64,000 nt of DNA from the NCBI RefSeq assembly GCF_020697055.1, contig NZ_JAJFBP010000004.1:1-64000 (forward strand), given 5' to 3'. Shown piece by piece: positions 32,562-41,006 of this stretch. The first letter of the stretch is position 1; each line of letters begins with the position of its first letter. The notes under the pieces are model-generated. The model was not told the origin of the DNA. It searched no databases and saw only the letters and a list, made by a program, of their open reading frames with translations. A program made the translations under genes and the position numbers. This DNA is from Panacagrimonas sp. GTDB taxonomy: Bacteria > Pseudomonadota > Gammaproteobacteria > Nevskiales > Nevskiaceae.

Positions 32562-33815
32562 ATGGCCATCGTTCCCAATCCGCACAAGACCACCGGCTTC
32601 CTCGGCTGGATCGACGATCGTTTCCCGCTGACCAAGCTGTGGAAGGATCATCTGTCCGAGTACTACGCGCCGAAGAACTTCAACTTCTGGTACTACTTCG
32701 GCTCGCTCGCGTTGCTGGTGATGGTGAACCAGCTCATCACCGGCATCTGGCTGGCGATGCACTACAAGCCCGACGCCAAGCTCGCGTTCGACTCGGTCGA
32801 ATACATCATGCGAGACGTGCCATGGGGCGCGATCCTGCGGTACATGCATTCGACCGGCGCCTCGGCGTTCTTCCTCGTCGTCTACCTGCACATGTTCCGC
32901 GGCCTGATCTACGGCTCGCACAAGAAACCGCGTGAACTGATCTGGATCTTCGGCTGCCTGATCTACCTGGTGCTGATGGCCGAAGGCTTCGCGGGCTACG
33001 TGCTGCCCTGGGGCCAGATGAGCTACTGGGGTGCCAACGTGATCTTCAACCTGTTCGGCACGATCCCCGTGATCGGTCCGGACCTGGTGATCTGGATCCA
33101 GGGCGACTACATCCCGTCGGATGCCACGCTCAGCCGCCTGTTCTCGCTGCACGTGGTGTTCCTGCCCTTCGCGCTGGTCGGCCTGGTGGTCGCCCACCTG
33201 ATCGCGCTGCACGAAGTGGGCTCGAACAACCCGGACGGCGTCGAGATCAAGAAGTTCAAGGATCCGGTCACGCACGTCCCGCTCGACGGCATCGGCTTCC
33301 ACCCGTACTACACGGTCAAGGACATCGTCGGCGTGACGGTCTTCCTGATCTTCTTCGTGGCGGTGATCTGTTTTGCGCCGGATGGCGGCGGATATCTGCT
33401 CGAGAAGCCCAACTTCCAGGAAGCCAATCCGCTGGTGACGCCCGAGCACATCGCGCCGGCCTGGTACTTCGGCGCCTACTACGCGATGTTGCGCGCCACG
33501 CCCTCGATGTTCAGCTCGGCGTTGCCGGGTGTGATCGTGATGTTCGGCGCGGTGCTGATGCTGTTCTTCCTGCCCTGGCTCGACAAGAACCCGATCAAGT
33601 CGATCCGCTACAAGGGCATGCTCACCAAGGTCGCCACGATGGTGTTCGCGGCCGACTTCGTGATGCTCAACTACCTCGGCCTGCAGCCGCCGACGGGCCT
33701 GGGCACGGCGCTGTCGCAGATCGGAACGATCTACTACTTCGCCTTCTTCTTCGGCCTGACCGTCTTCCACAAGTTCGAAAAATCCAAGCCGGTTCCGGAG
33801 AGGGTGACGTCATGA
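32562..33815 (+). CDS. petB: Cytochrome b of the bc1 complex
   Basis: The core membrane subunit of the bc1 complex with hemes bL and bH and the Qo and Qi sites. 417 residues, about eight to nine hydrophobic segments. Heme-ligand histidines lie in RYMHSTGASAFF with YLHMFRG, and in SLHVVFLPFALV with VAHLIALHEV. GYVLPWGQMSYWGA is the conserved cd-loop region. The Qo-site PEWY motif appears as PAWY (in HIAPAWYFGAYYAMLRA), a substitution like the PVWY form of many beta- and gammaproteobacteria. The stop overlaps the cytochrome c1 start (ATGA). Confidence 0.97.
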   Translation: MAIVPNPHKTTGFLGWIDDRFPLTKLWKDHLSEYYAPKNFNFWYYFGSLALLVMVNQLITGIWLAMHYKPDAKLAFDSVEYIMRDVPWGAILRYMHSTGASAFFLVVYLHMFRGLIYGSHKKPRELIWIFGCLIYLVLMAEGFAGYVLPWGQMSYWGANVIFNLFGTIPVIGPDLVIWIQGDYIPSDATLSRLFSLHVVFLPFALVGLVVAHLIALHEVGSNNPDGVEIKKFKDPVTHVPLDGIGFHPYYTVKDIVGVTVFLIFFVAVICFAPDGGGYLLEKPNFQEANPLVTPEHIAPAWYFGAYYAMLRATPSMFSSALPGVIVMFGAVLMLFFLPWLDKNPIKSIRYKGMLTKVATMVFAADFVMLNYLGLQPPTGLGTALSQIGTIYYFAFFFGLTVFHKFEKSKPVPERVTS

Positions 33816-34567
33816 AGTTCGTGATCACCAAGGGCAAGCTCGCATTCGCCGGACTGGCGCTCGCGCTCAGTGGCGCGGCCAGTGCCGCGGGCGGTCACGC
33901 GCTGCCGTATTCGTACGTCGCCGACGTCGACAACCTGCCGTCGGTGCAGCGCGGTGCAAAAGTCTTCATGGGCTATTGCTCGGGTTGCCACTCCATGAAG
34001 TACCTGCGTTACGGACGCATCGGCCAGGACCTCCAGATTCCGGAGGACCTGCTCAAGGCCAACCTGATGTTCACGAGCGACAAGCCGGGCGACGTCATCC
34101 AGGCTTCGATGCACAAGGACAGCGCGGCCAAGTGGTTCGGCCAGGCACCGCCTGACCTGACGCTCGAGACGCGTGCGCGCGGCGAGAGCTGGGTCTACAG
34201 CTATCTGAAGAGCTTCTACGTCGATCCGACCCGTCCGGTGGGTGTGAACAACCTGGTGCTGCCGGGTGCGTCCATGCCGCACGTGTTGTGGGAGCTGCAG
34301 GGTTGGCAGGCCAAGGCGGCCGAAGGGGAGCACCACGCCGAAGGCGGACACGGCAAGCATTCGCCGTTCACGTCGGTCGAGCCGGGGACGCTGTCGTCCG
34401 ACGAGTACGACAAGCTGGTCGGTGACCTGGTGAACTTCATGGCCTACGCCGCGGAGCCGGGTCGCAGCGCGCGTCAGTCGCTGGGCATCAAGGCCATCGC
34501 CTACCTGCTGGTGCTGCTGGCGTTCGCCTATCTGCTGAAGAAGGAATACTGGCGCGACGTGCACTGA
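33812..34567 (+). CDS. petC: Cytochrome c1
   Basis: The c-type heme subunit of bc1, passing electrons to soluble cytochrome c. 251 residues with a signal peptide ending near SGAASA|AGG. The heme motif CSGCH lies about residues 56-60; the axial Met is probably in PGASMPHVLWE. The C-terminal helix (AIAYLLVLLAFAYLLKKEYW) anchors the protein. A His/Gly/Glu-rich insertion (GEHHAEGGHGKH) at about residue 175 is poorly conserved in the family. Last gene of petABC, followed by a terminator. Confidence 0.97.
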   Translation: MKFVITKGKLAFAGLALALSGAASAAGGHALPYSYVADVDNLPSVQRGAKVFMGYCSGCHSMKYLRYGRIGQDLQIPEDLLKANLMFTSDKPGDVIQASMHKDSAAKWFGQAPPDLTLETRARGESWVYSYLKSFYVDPTRPVGVNNLVLPGASMPHVLWELQGWQAKAAEGEHHAEGGHGKHSPFTSVEPGTLSSDEYDKLVGDLVNFMAYAAEPGRSARQSLGIKAIAYLLVLLAFAYLLKKEYWRDVH

Positions 34568-34594
34568 CCAAGGCGCGGCAACGCTTCGAAACCA

Positions 34595-34627
34595 GGGCCG
34601 GTCCTCGCGACCGGCCCTTCTTTTTGG
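34595..34627 (+). terminator. Intrinsic terminator of petABC
   Basis: A 9-bp perfect stem, GGGCCGGTC with GACCGGCCC and a 5-base loop (34595-34617), is followed by TTCTTTTT. It lies 28 bases after the petC stop. Confidence 0.9.
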
Positions 34628-34715
34628 CGTCGCGGAAGCACGACTCATTTGCCACGCGGCGCGCGCCGGGTGCACATTGGCTTTCATCCCTGCCGCCCAG
34701 GATTCCGTAGCGCCT

Positions 34716-35384
34716 ATGTCCCTGCGCGCCAAGAGCAAGTACGTCCCCGCCGCAAAGCCTGCCTCGAATGCCGGGGTGACGCTGTACTGTTCACCCGACA
34801 AAGTCGGCTGCCATTGGGTGCGCATGGTGCTCGCCGAGAAGGACGTGCCAGGTGCCCGCGTACTGCTTCAGGTTCCGGGGCATATGAGCGAGGACCTCGC
34901 GCAGCTCAACCCGGCGCAAACGCTGCCCACGCTGACCGACCGCGAAACGGTGATCTATCCGGCGCGGCTGATCGCCGAGTTCCTGGACGAGCGCTATCCG
35001 CATCCGCCGATGATGCCGCCCGAAGCGGCGACCCGGGCGCGCCTGCGCATGGCGATGTGCCGTCTGGAAGAGGATTGGCTCGAGCTGATCGAACAGATCG
35101 AAACCGGGCCCGCGGCGCCGGGCCGCGTCGCGCGCAAACGCCTGGCCGACCAGTTGGCGGCGAGCGCACGGCTCTTTCCCGCGCGAGGCTGGTTCCTGGG
35201 GCTGGAATTCAGCATTGCGGATTGCGCCTGGGCGGCACTGCTGTGGCGCCTGGCTTCGCTCAAGCTGCAGCTTCCGGGAGGAGGCGAGCCGATCCGTCGC
35301 TATGCAGAGCGGGTGTTCGCCCGTCCCGGGTTCGCGCGCAGCCTGGTGGATTCCCAACGTGCCGCCGCGGCCCGGGGGAAATAG
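34716..35384 (+). CDS. sspA: Stringent starvation protein A (GST-fold)
   Basis: A glutathione-S-transferase-fold protein that in E. coli binds RNA polymerase during stationary phase and acid stress. 222 residues from ATG 34716. After a ~20-residue extension the thioredoxin-like half reads GVTLYCSPDKVGCHWVRMVLAEK, then LAQLNPAQTLPTLTDRETVIYPARLIAEFLDERYPHPP, the typical SspA sequence; the helical half follows. The bc1-sspA-sspB order is the standard gammaproteobacterial arrangement. A TTG start 13 codons upstream is possible but has no better ribosome site. Confidence 0.93.
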   Translation: MSLRAKSKYVPAAKPASNAGVTLYCSPDKVGCHWVRMVLAEKDVPGARVLLQVPGHMSEDLAQLNPAQTLPTLTDRETVIYPARLIAEFLDERYPHPPMMPPEAATRARLRMAMCRLEEDWLELIEQIETGPAAPGRVARKRLADQLAASARLFPARGWFLGLEFSIADCAWAALLWRLASLKLQLPGGGEPIRRYAERVFARPGFARSLVDSQRAAAARGK

Positions 35385-35411
35385 GCGGAACACGGGTAGA
35401 ATTCGCGCACC

Positions 35412-35834
35412 ATGAGCCAGCGTTCCCGCCGTCCCTACCTGATTCGCGCCATCTATGACTGGGCGACGGACAACGGCTTCACGCCGCACCTGCTGGTGGC
35501 GGCCGACGTCGAAGGCGTGAGCGTGCCGCGCGAGTACGTCCAGGAAGGACGCATCACGCTCAATATCAGCCCGATGGCGGTGCAGAGCCTCGATCTGCAG
35601 GCCGATCCGATCTGGTTCTCGGCCCGTTTTGGCGGACGCGCCTGTGAGGTGATGGTGCCGGTCGGCGCGGTGCTGGCGGTGTTCGCGCGCGAAAACGGCG
35701 AAGGCATCGTGTTCGGCGACATCGAAACGCCCCCGCCCAAGGACGCGCAGCCGGAGCCGGCCAAGGATGAAGGCGGACCCGGCAGCAAGCCGCGCGCGGG
35801 GGGCGGGCGCAGCCATCTGCGCGTGGTGAAATAG
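35412..35834 (+). CDS. sspB: ClpXP protease specificity-enhancing factor SspB
   Basis: An adaptor that delivers ssrA-tagged proteins to ClpXP. 140 residues: the substrate-binding domain (RPYLIRAIYDWATDNGFTPHLLV through NISPMAVQSLDL and FSARFGGR) is followed by a flexible acidic/Pro linker and a basic C-terminal tail ending SHLRVVK, the ClpX-binding XB motif. A TAGAAT -10-like element at 35397-35402 lies nine bases before ATG, so a very short leader is possible. Confidence 0.95.
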   Translation: MSQRSRRPYLIRAIYDWATDNGFTPHLLVAADVEGVSVPREYVQEGRITLNISPMAVQSLDLQADPIWFSARFGGRACEVMVPVGAVLAVFARENGEGIVFGDIETPPPKDAQPEPAKDEGGPGSKPRAGGGRSHLRVVK

Positions 35835-35841
35835 GGGTCCG

Positions 35842-37269
35842 TCAACGCGGCCTGGATACAGGCAGTGTTTTTCCCGGATTGAGGATCCCATCGGGATCGA
35901 ACACGCCCTTGAGCTGGTGCATCAGCGCCAGCGCGGGCGCCGGGATTTCCCAGTCGACGAAATCGCGCTTGTCGAGCCCGACGCCGTGCTCGCCCGAAAG
36001 CGTGCCGTCCAACCGCAGCACCAACCGGAACACCGCGTGCAGGCAGGTCTCGATCGCCGCGACCTGCGCGGGATCCGCCGGATCGGCCAGCAGGTTCACG
36101 TGCAGGTTGCCGTTGCCGGCGTGACCGAAGCTGACGATGCGCAGTCCATGTTCGTGCGATAGCGCGCCGAGGCCGGCGACGAGTTCCGGCAGGCGCGTGA
36201 CCGGCACGACGACGTCCTCGTTGATCTTGCGTGGCGCGAGCTTGCGCAGCGATGGCGACAGGGCCTTGCGCGCGGCCCACAGGTCCTCGGACTCCGCGCG
36301 GGACGCGGCGCGCCGCAGTTCGATCAGCCCCGTTCCGCTCGCGGCCCGCGAGATCGCGTCGGCGTCGGCGTCGAGTCCCGCGCCATCGCCATCGACGTCG
36401 ATCAGCAGCAGCGCGCCGGTTCCCGGCGGGATGCCGCAGTCGCGCCAGGCCTGTGCCAGCGCCACGGCATCACCGTCGAAGAATTCGAGCGCGCAGGGGG
36501 CCGCGGGTTGTCCCATCACGCGCGTCACCGCGGCGATCGCACCAGCGACGTCGGAATAGGCCGCGCGCAGCGTGCGGATCTCGGCCGGCCTGGGCAGCAG
36601 CTTGAGTGTCGCGCGCGTGATCAGTCCAAGCGTGCCTTCGCTGCCGACCAGCAGGCGCGTGAGGTCGTAGCCGACCACGCCCTTGGTGGTGTGGCAGCCG
36701 CTGCGCACCACCTGGCCGGTGCCGGTGACGAACGTGAGCCCGAGCACGTTCTCGCGCGCCGTGCCGTACTTCACTGCACGCGGGCCGCCGGCGCCGCAGG
36801 CGAGATTGCCGCCGACGGACGAGTACTCGGCGCTGGTCGGATCCGGCGCCCAGAACAGGCCGTGCGCCGCCGCGGCGCGCTGCACGTCGCCATTGGTGGT
36901 GCCCGCTTCGCATTCGATCATCCGGTCGCCCGGCGAGATCGCGAGGATCCGGTTCATGCGTTCCAGCGACACGACCACGCCGCCGGCGATCGGCACCGTG
37001 GCGCCGGTGGTGTTGGTGCCGCGGCCGCGCACGGTCAGCGGCAGTCGCAATTCGCGACACGCGCGCACCAGTGCAACCACTTCGTCCTCGCCCACCGGTA
37101 GCGCGACCGCCTGCGGAATGGCCACGCGGCGGGAGTTGTCGTAGGCGTAGGGCAGGCAGTCGCCGGGCTCGAAAAACAGGCGTTCGCTCGCCAGCGCCGT
37201 CCGCAGTCGTGCGCGCGCGGTCTCGCCGAGCGGCGGCAGAGGCGTGGGCGCAGCAGGAGTCGCCGTCAT
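35842..37269 (-). CDS. FAD-binding oxidoreductase (GlcD / D-lactate dehydrogenase family)
   Basis: A 475-residue soluble flavoprotein of the FAD_binding_4 / FAD-oxidase_C family. The FAD site is visible as RGRGTNTTGATVPIAGGVVVSL, DPTSAEYSSVGGNLACGAGGP and YDLTRLLVGSEGTLGLIT; the C-terminal domain has VSFGHAGNGNLHVNLL and LSGEHGVGLDKRDF, holding the metal or substrate His residues. Known members oxidise D-lactate, glycolate or D-2-hydroxyglutarate to 2-oxoacids. No GlcE or GlcF partner is adjacent, so a stand-alone D-lactate or 2-hydroxyglutarate dehydrogenase is more likely. It lies eight bases downstream of yraN on the same strand. Confidence 0.88.
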   Translation of the reverse strand: MTATPAAPTPLPPLGETARARLRTALASERLFFEPGDCLPYAYDNSRRVAIPQAVALPVGEDEVVALVRACRELRLPLTVRGRGTNTTGATVPIAGGVVVSLERMNRILAISPGDRMIECEAGTTNGDVQRAAAAHGLFWAPDPTSAEYSSVGGNLACGAGGPRAVKYGTARENVLGLTFVTGTGQVVRSGCHTTKGVVGYDLTRLLVGSEGTLGLITRATLKLLPRPAEIRTLRAAYSDVAGAIAAVTRVMGQPAAPCALEFFDGDAVALAQAWRDCGIPPGTGALLLIDVDGDGAGLDADADAISRAASGTGLIELRRAASRAESEDLWAARKALSPSLRKLAPRKINEDVVVPVTRLPELVAGLGALSHEHGLRIVSFGHAGNGNLHVNLLADPADPAQVAAIETCLHAVFRLVLRLDGTLSGEHGVGLDKRDFVDWEIPAPALALMHQLKGVFDPDGILNPGKTLPVSRPR

Positions 37270-37277
37270 GCGGACGA

Positions 37278-37625
37278 TCAGTCGCTCGCGTCGAACGCGG
37301 CCTGGATCCAGTCGATGCGATCGTCGCCGTCGAGCGCCACCACGTCGAAGCGTGCCGGCAGCCGCGCGAGCTCGGGCCGACGTGCGAGCAGCGCGCGGGC
37401 CGCCTGCACGATGCGTCGCTGCTTGCGTGCATCGACCGACTCGGCCGCGCTGCCGAATGCGCGATGCGTGCGCTTTCGCACTTCGACGATCACCAACGTC
37501 GAATTGCGGTCGCGCATCACCAGGTCGAGCTCGCCACCGCGGGCGCGCACGTTGCGTTCGATCAGTTCGAGGCCCTGCGACTGCAGGTGGCGCAGCGCGA
37601 GGTCTTCTTCGCGCGAGCCGTTCAC
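37278..37625 (-). CDS. yraN: YraN family protein (UPF0102)
   Basis: A 115-residue UPF0102 protein with a predicted restriction-endonuclease-like fold. Visible motifs: REEDLALRHLQSQGLELIERN, ARGGELDLVMRD and LVIVEVRKRT, which provide the Glu/Asp/Glu-x-Lys-like catalytic pattern of the nuclease fold, then RFDVVALDG. Start GTG 37625 overlaps the lpoA stop (GTGA). The lpoA-yraN pairing with divergent rsmI is the conserved E. coli yraL-yraM-yraN arrangement. Function unknown. Confidence 0.92.
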   Translation of the reverse strand: MNGSREEDLALRHLQSQGLELIERNVRARGGELDLVMRDRNSTLVIVEVRKRTHRAFGSAAESVDARKQRRIVQAARALLARRPELARLPARFDVVALDGDDRIDWIQAAFDASD

Positions 37626-39421
37626 AGCTTCGCCGGCGCCGGCACCGGCAGCAGCGGCGGTGGAGCGGACGTGGGACGGCCATCGACGATCGGACGACAC
37701 GCGAGGGCGCGCACGACGTGGCCGTCGGGCAGCGCGGTGAGACGTCCGGTGGCGCCGTCGATCTCGCGGCCGCCGGTGAATGGATCGCGCGCCCGCACGA
37801 TCCGCAGCGCATCGGTGCCCAGCGCGAAAAGGCGCGGCTGCTCGCGGATCGCTTCCGGAAACAGGTTGCGCAGCCGCTCGCGTTCGCTGGCCCACGGGCC
37901 GCGGTCGTCGACCACCCATGGCATGTCGCACAGGCGCAGACCATCGACCTGGCGATCGACCTGTCCGCTGTGCGCCACCGACAGCGCGTAGGCGGGCAGG
38001 TGGCGCACGTGGAAGAAGTCGAGCTGCGGAACCAGCAGGCGCGCCTCCACCGCGCGCAGCGGGGCAAACAGCAGGTCGGCGTCCTCGCGCGGTCGCGCTT
38101 CGAACTCGCTTTTCTCGCCGAGGATCTTTTCGAGCGCGACGTGCCGCTGGTTGCTGGCATCGAGCATCAGCAGATCGCGCAACGGCTTGCCGAAATCCTG
38201 CGCGCCGTTGGGAAAGCGCGAGGCCTGCAGCACCGTGCCGCCCTGTTCCTCGAAGCTGCGCCGGAAAGCCGCCAGCGCGCGTTCGCCCCACGGCGTGGAC
38301 GGAATGAGCGCGAGCGCCCGCGTTCGGCCCATCGAGATCGCGTCCGCGGCCACGGCACGCGCTTCGTCCTCGGGCGCCAGGCCGAACTGCAGTGCGCCGC
38401 CGATGGTGCCGTCGACGTAGTTGAGCGTGAGCCAGGGAATGTTGACGCCCTGGCCGGCGACGACGACCACGCCTTCCTTGGTGAGCGGACCGATCAGCGT
38501 GCCGGCGCCGTCGCGCACCGCCGCTTGGTAGGCCTGTGCCGCCTGCGACTGTTCGTTGCCGGTGTCGTACACGCGCACCGGAGGGCGCGGTTCCGGTGTC
38601 GCGAACCACGCGGCGATGAAGCCGTCGCGAACGGCGCGGCCGGCGGAGGCCAGGTTGCCGGTGACCGGCAGCAGCAGTGCATACCCGCCCGACAGCGAGG
38701 TGCGCGGAAGTTCGGCGCCGCCCAGGCTGGGCGATGTCGGCATCGGGCCGCGCGCGGCGGCCGAATCGCTGGGTCGCACCAGCGCGGCCTTGGCGGCACC
38801 CGGATGGCCCGGGTTGCGCTGCGACCAGGCCGCCACGTTGGCCGATGAGGGGCCCTGCTGGAGCACGCGCGCGAGGTCGAGCCAGCCGCGCGTCATCGGA
38901 TCTTCTGCCCCGAGGCGATCGAGCGCGCTGGGAGAAAAAGGCGTGGCGATGAGACCGCCCCAGATCTGCTCGCGGTTGTCGGCGATCGCGCCGGCCGACG
39001 TGAGCATGCGTTCGCGCGCGACCAGCGTGCGCACCGCGGCGACGACGTCGCCGAGCATGAAGTAGGCACTCGCGCGGATCTGTTCAATGCGCGAAGACAA
39101 CGGCGAGACCGCGCCGCCAGGCGGCGGCAACGAGCGCAGCACGGTGTCGGGCTGGCGGCGTTTGAGCCCGATCTCGGCACGCACCATCTGCACGCGCCCC
39201 AGCTGAAAAGCGTCGAGCGATCCGTTGGGAATGCGCGAGAGCAGCGTTTCGGCGGCGCGATCGTCGCCTGCGGCGATCGCGGCCTCGGCTTCGCCGATCA
39301 CGTTGATCGGAGACGCGACCGGTCGCGGGGCAATGGGGGGCGCGGCGTGCGCCACGTAGGTCGCGCAGAGCAGCAGCGTCAGCAGCGCCGCACGGCCTGC
39401 ACGGTGGATCGCGATTTTCAT
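37622..39421 (-). CDS. lpoA: Penicillin-binding protein activator LpoA
   Basis: The outer-membrane activator of PBP1A in known relatives. 599 residues from ATG 39421. The N-terminal ~220 residues are helical TPR-like (EAAIAAGDDRAAETLLSRIPNG). The C-terminal part is a periplasmic-binding-protein-like domain (GYALLLPVTGNLASAGRAVRDGFIAA, then VRVYDTGNE and GTLIGPLTKEGV). The signal region LLTLLLCATYVAHA|APP has its Cys in an LLLC context, not the usual [LVI][ASTVI][GAS]C lipobox, and a type I site AHA follows, so lipidation is doubtful. Genetic context (yraN downstream, rsmI divergent) is as in other gammaproteobacteria. Confidence 0.9.
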   Translation of the reverse strand: MKIAIHRAGRAALLTLLLCATYVAHAAPPIAPRPVASPINVIGEAEAAIAAGDDRAAETLLSRIPNGSLDAFQLGRVQMVRAEIGLKRRQPDTVLRSLPPPGGAVSPLSSRIEQIRASAYFMLGDVVAAVRTLVARERMLTSAGAIADNREQIWGGLIATPFSPSALDRLGAEDPMTRGWLDLARVLQQGPSSANVAAWSQRNPGHPGAAKAALVRPSDSAAARGPMPTSPSLGGAELPRTSLSGGYALLLPVTGNLASAGRAVRDGFIAAWFATPEPRPPVRVYDTGNEQSQAAQAYQAAVRDGAGTLIGPLTKEGVVVVAGQGVNIPWLTLNYVDGTIGGALQFGLAPEDEARAVAADAISMGRTRALALIPSTPWGERALAAFRRSFEEQGGTVLQASRFPNGAQDFGKPLRDLLMLDASNQRHVALEKILGEKSEFEARPREDADLLFAPLRAVEARLLVPQLDFFHVRHLPAYALSVAHSGQVDRQVDGLRLCDMPWVVDDRGPWASERERLRNLFPEAIREQPRLFALGTDALRIVRARDPFTGGREIDGATGRLTALPDGHVVRALACRPIVDGRPTSAPPPLLPVPAPAKL

Positions 39422-39475
39422 CGCATAAAGTATGGCACGCAGCATCCGGCTGCCCCTTTGCCGAACACCACCTAC

Positions 39476-40363
39476 GTGACCGATCCGCAGCATCCCGAAG
39501 AGGGCGACGTAAGACCGGGCTGTCTCTACGTCGTGGCCACGCCGATCGGAAATCTCGGCGACTTCCCGCCGCGCGCGCAGCGGGTGCTCGCCGGGGTCAC
39601 GCGCATCGCGGCCGAGGACACGCGCAACACCGGCGTGCTGCTGTCGCACTTCGGCATCCACACGCCGTTGCTGGCGTTGCACGAGCACAACGAGGAGCGA
39701 CAGGCCGTCGCGGTCGTCGACGCGCTGCAGCGGGGCGATTCGATCGCCCTGGTGTCGGATGCAGGAACGCCGCTGATCTCGGATCCGGGATTCGATCTGG
39801 TCCGCGCCGCGCGCGCGGCGGGATGCGAAGTGATCGCCGTTCCGGGCGCGTGCGCGGCGATCGCGGCGTTGTCGATTTCGGGCCTGCCCAGCGACAGCTT
39901 CGTCTTCGCCGGCTTCCTGCCGGCCAGGGCGGGTGCCCGCCGCGAGCGCATCGAGCGGCTCGCGCGCGAGTCGCGCAGCGTGATCGTGTACGAAGCCAGT
40001 CATCGCATCGCCGAGTGCGCGGCGGATCTCGCGCAGCTGCTGCCCGAACGCCGCGTGCTGCTGGCGCGCGAGATCAGCAAGCGCTTCGAGCAGAGCGTGC
40101 TGACGCTCGCACGCGAGCTGCCGGACTGGATCGCTGCCGATCCGAATCGCACGCGCGGCGAGTTCGTGCTGGTGATCGAAGGGGCGCCGCAAGCGACCGA
40201 TGCCGCGACGTTCGACGCGCAGTCGCTGCTGCGCGTCCTGCTCGGCGAGCTGCCCGCCGCGCGCGCGGCCAAGGTCGCGGCGGCGCTGACCGGGCGTCCC
40301 AAGCGCGAGCTCTACGACCTCGCGCTGAGGCTCGCGCCCGGTCGCGACGAGTCGAACGGGTAG
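39476..40363 (+). CDS. rsmI: 16S rRNA (cytidine-2'-O)-methyltransferase RsmI
   Basis: Methylates the 2'-O of C1402 in 16S rRNA. About 295 residues if translation begins at GTG 39476 (VTDPQHPEEGDVRPGC); the frame is open further up but without family sequence. Motifs: LYVVATPIGNLGD, AAEDTRNTGVLLSHFGI, LVSDAGTPLISDPGF and VPGACAAIAALSISGLP, the tetrapyrrole-methylase fold with SAM-binding loops, then FAGFLPAR. Divergent from lpoA. Its TAG stop overlaps a -10-like element of the following rnpB gene. Confidence 0.95.
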   Translation: MTDPQHPEEGDVRPGCLYVVATPIGNLGDFPPRAQRVLAGVTRIAAEDTRNTGVLLSHFGIHTPLLALHEHNEERQAVAVVDALQRGDSIALVSDAGTPLISDPGFDLVRAARAAGCEVIAVPGACAAIAALSISGLPSDSFVFAGFLPARAGARRERIERLARESRSVIVYEASHRIAECAADLAQLLPERRVLLAREISKRFEQSVLTLARELPDWIAADPNRTRGEFVLVIEGAPQATDAATFDAQSLLRVLLGELPAARAAKVAAALTGRPKRELYDLALRLAPGRDESNG

Positions 40364-40366
40364 AAT
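40361..40366 (+). promoter_or_regulatory. Likely -10 element of rnpB
   Basis: TAGAAT starts on the rsmI stop codon and ends eight bases before the predicted 5' end of the RNase P RNA. The -35 position is GC-rich and not a clear match. Confidence 0.45.
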
Positions 40367-40373
40367 CGCCGCT

Positions 40374-40738
40374 GGAGTCGGCCGAACAATCGCTGCCGTC
40401 GCAAGACGGGGGAGGAAAGTCCGGGCTCCGCAGGGCAGGACGCCAGGTAACGCCTGGGAGCCGCGAGGCTACGGAAAGTGCCACAGAGAACGAACCGCCG
40501 ATGGCCGGAGCAATTCGGCACAGGTAAGGGTGAAAAGGTGCGGTAAGAGCGCACCGCGTCGCTGGTAACAGCGGCGGCACGGAAAACCCCGTCCGGAGCA
40601 AGACCAAATAGGGAAGGATCGCCGCAAGGCGAGACACGTGGCCCACGTGCCTTCCGGGTAGGTTGCTGGAGCGCCGTGGTGACGCGGCGCCTAGAGGAAT
40701 GGTTGTTCTCGACAGAACCCGGCTTACAGGCCGACTCC
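40374..40738 (+). ncRNA. rnpB: RNase P RNA, bacterial type A
   Basis: Catalytic RNA that matures tRNA 5' ends. The conserved core is unmistakable: GAGGAAAGTCCGGGCTCC near the 5' end, GCCAGGTAACGCCTGGG, ACAGAGAACGAACCGCCGA, GGTAAGGGTGAAAAGGTGCG with GTAAGAGCGCACC, GGAGCAAGACCAAATAGGG, GGGTAGGTTGCTGGAGC, and CGACAGAACCCGGCTTACAG. Helix P1 is formed by GGAGTCGGCC at 40374-40383 and GGCCGACTCC at 40729-40738. About 365 bases, a normal size. A T-run right after P1 (40739-40743) probably ends transcription. Ends are set from the P1 pairing, accurate to a few bases. Confidence 0.97.
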
Positions 40739-40911
40739 TTTTTCTCTGCCTCGTTGGCTCCGTCTCACCGGACGGAAGACCGTCGATTCGGGCCCGTTTG
40801 GCGCTCTACTTTAAGTATGTGCGCCATCTTGCTGTTTTCAATCAACTTCTCAAATCGCGAGCTCAAGCGCGCTAAGCGTTTGTTCCCGCGTGATTTTTTG
40901 GCAAAAAATGC
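40739..40911. other. Non-coding stretch between rnpB and the mraZ promoter
   Basis: After the rnpB T-run there is a 6-bp inverted repeat (TCCGTC/GACGGA, 40759-40776) without a T tail, then a relatively AT-rich stretch. No convincing ORF or RNA was seen. Together with the mraZ leader, the gap from rnpB to mraZ is 268 bases. Confidence 0.6.
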
Positions 40912-40940
40912 TTGTGGGTGGTGGAGTGGTGCTTTATAGT
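40912..40940 (+). promoter_or_regulatory. Promoter of the dcw cluster (PmraZ)
   Basis: TTGTGG (40912-40917) and TATAGT (40935-40940) are 17 bases apart, inside the most AT-rich stretch before mraZ. Transcription would start near 40947, about 60 bases before the mraZ GTG. Confidence 0.6.
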
Positions 40941-40974
40941 GGCCCGAAGGGGTAAGAAGTGGGTGATTGTGGGG
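40940..40974 (+). promoter_or_regulatory. MraZ operator: phased TGGGN boxes
   Basis: TGGGT at 40960 and TGGGG at 40970 are separated by five bases, and TGGCC at 40940 and GGGTA at 40950 fall in the same 10-base register. MraZ proteins bind runs of TGGGN repeats with 5-base spacers upstream of their own gene. The boxes overlap the predicted start site, so autorepression is expected. Confidence 0.6.
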
Positions 40975-41006
40975 AATCATCCATACCGCGAGGGGCCGCT
41001 GCCAAC

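Noticed and set aside
40759-40776. TCCGTC/GACGGA hairpin as a second rnpB terminator
   Set aside because: Stem of six only and no T tail; the T run right after helix P1 is the better candidate.
40959-41006. GTG 40959 as the mraZ start
   Set aside because: It would add 16 residues without family similarity and place the operator boxes inside the coding region.
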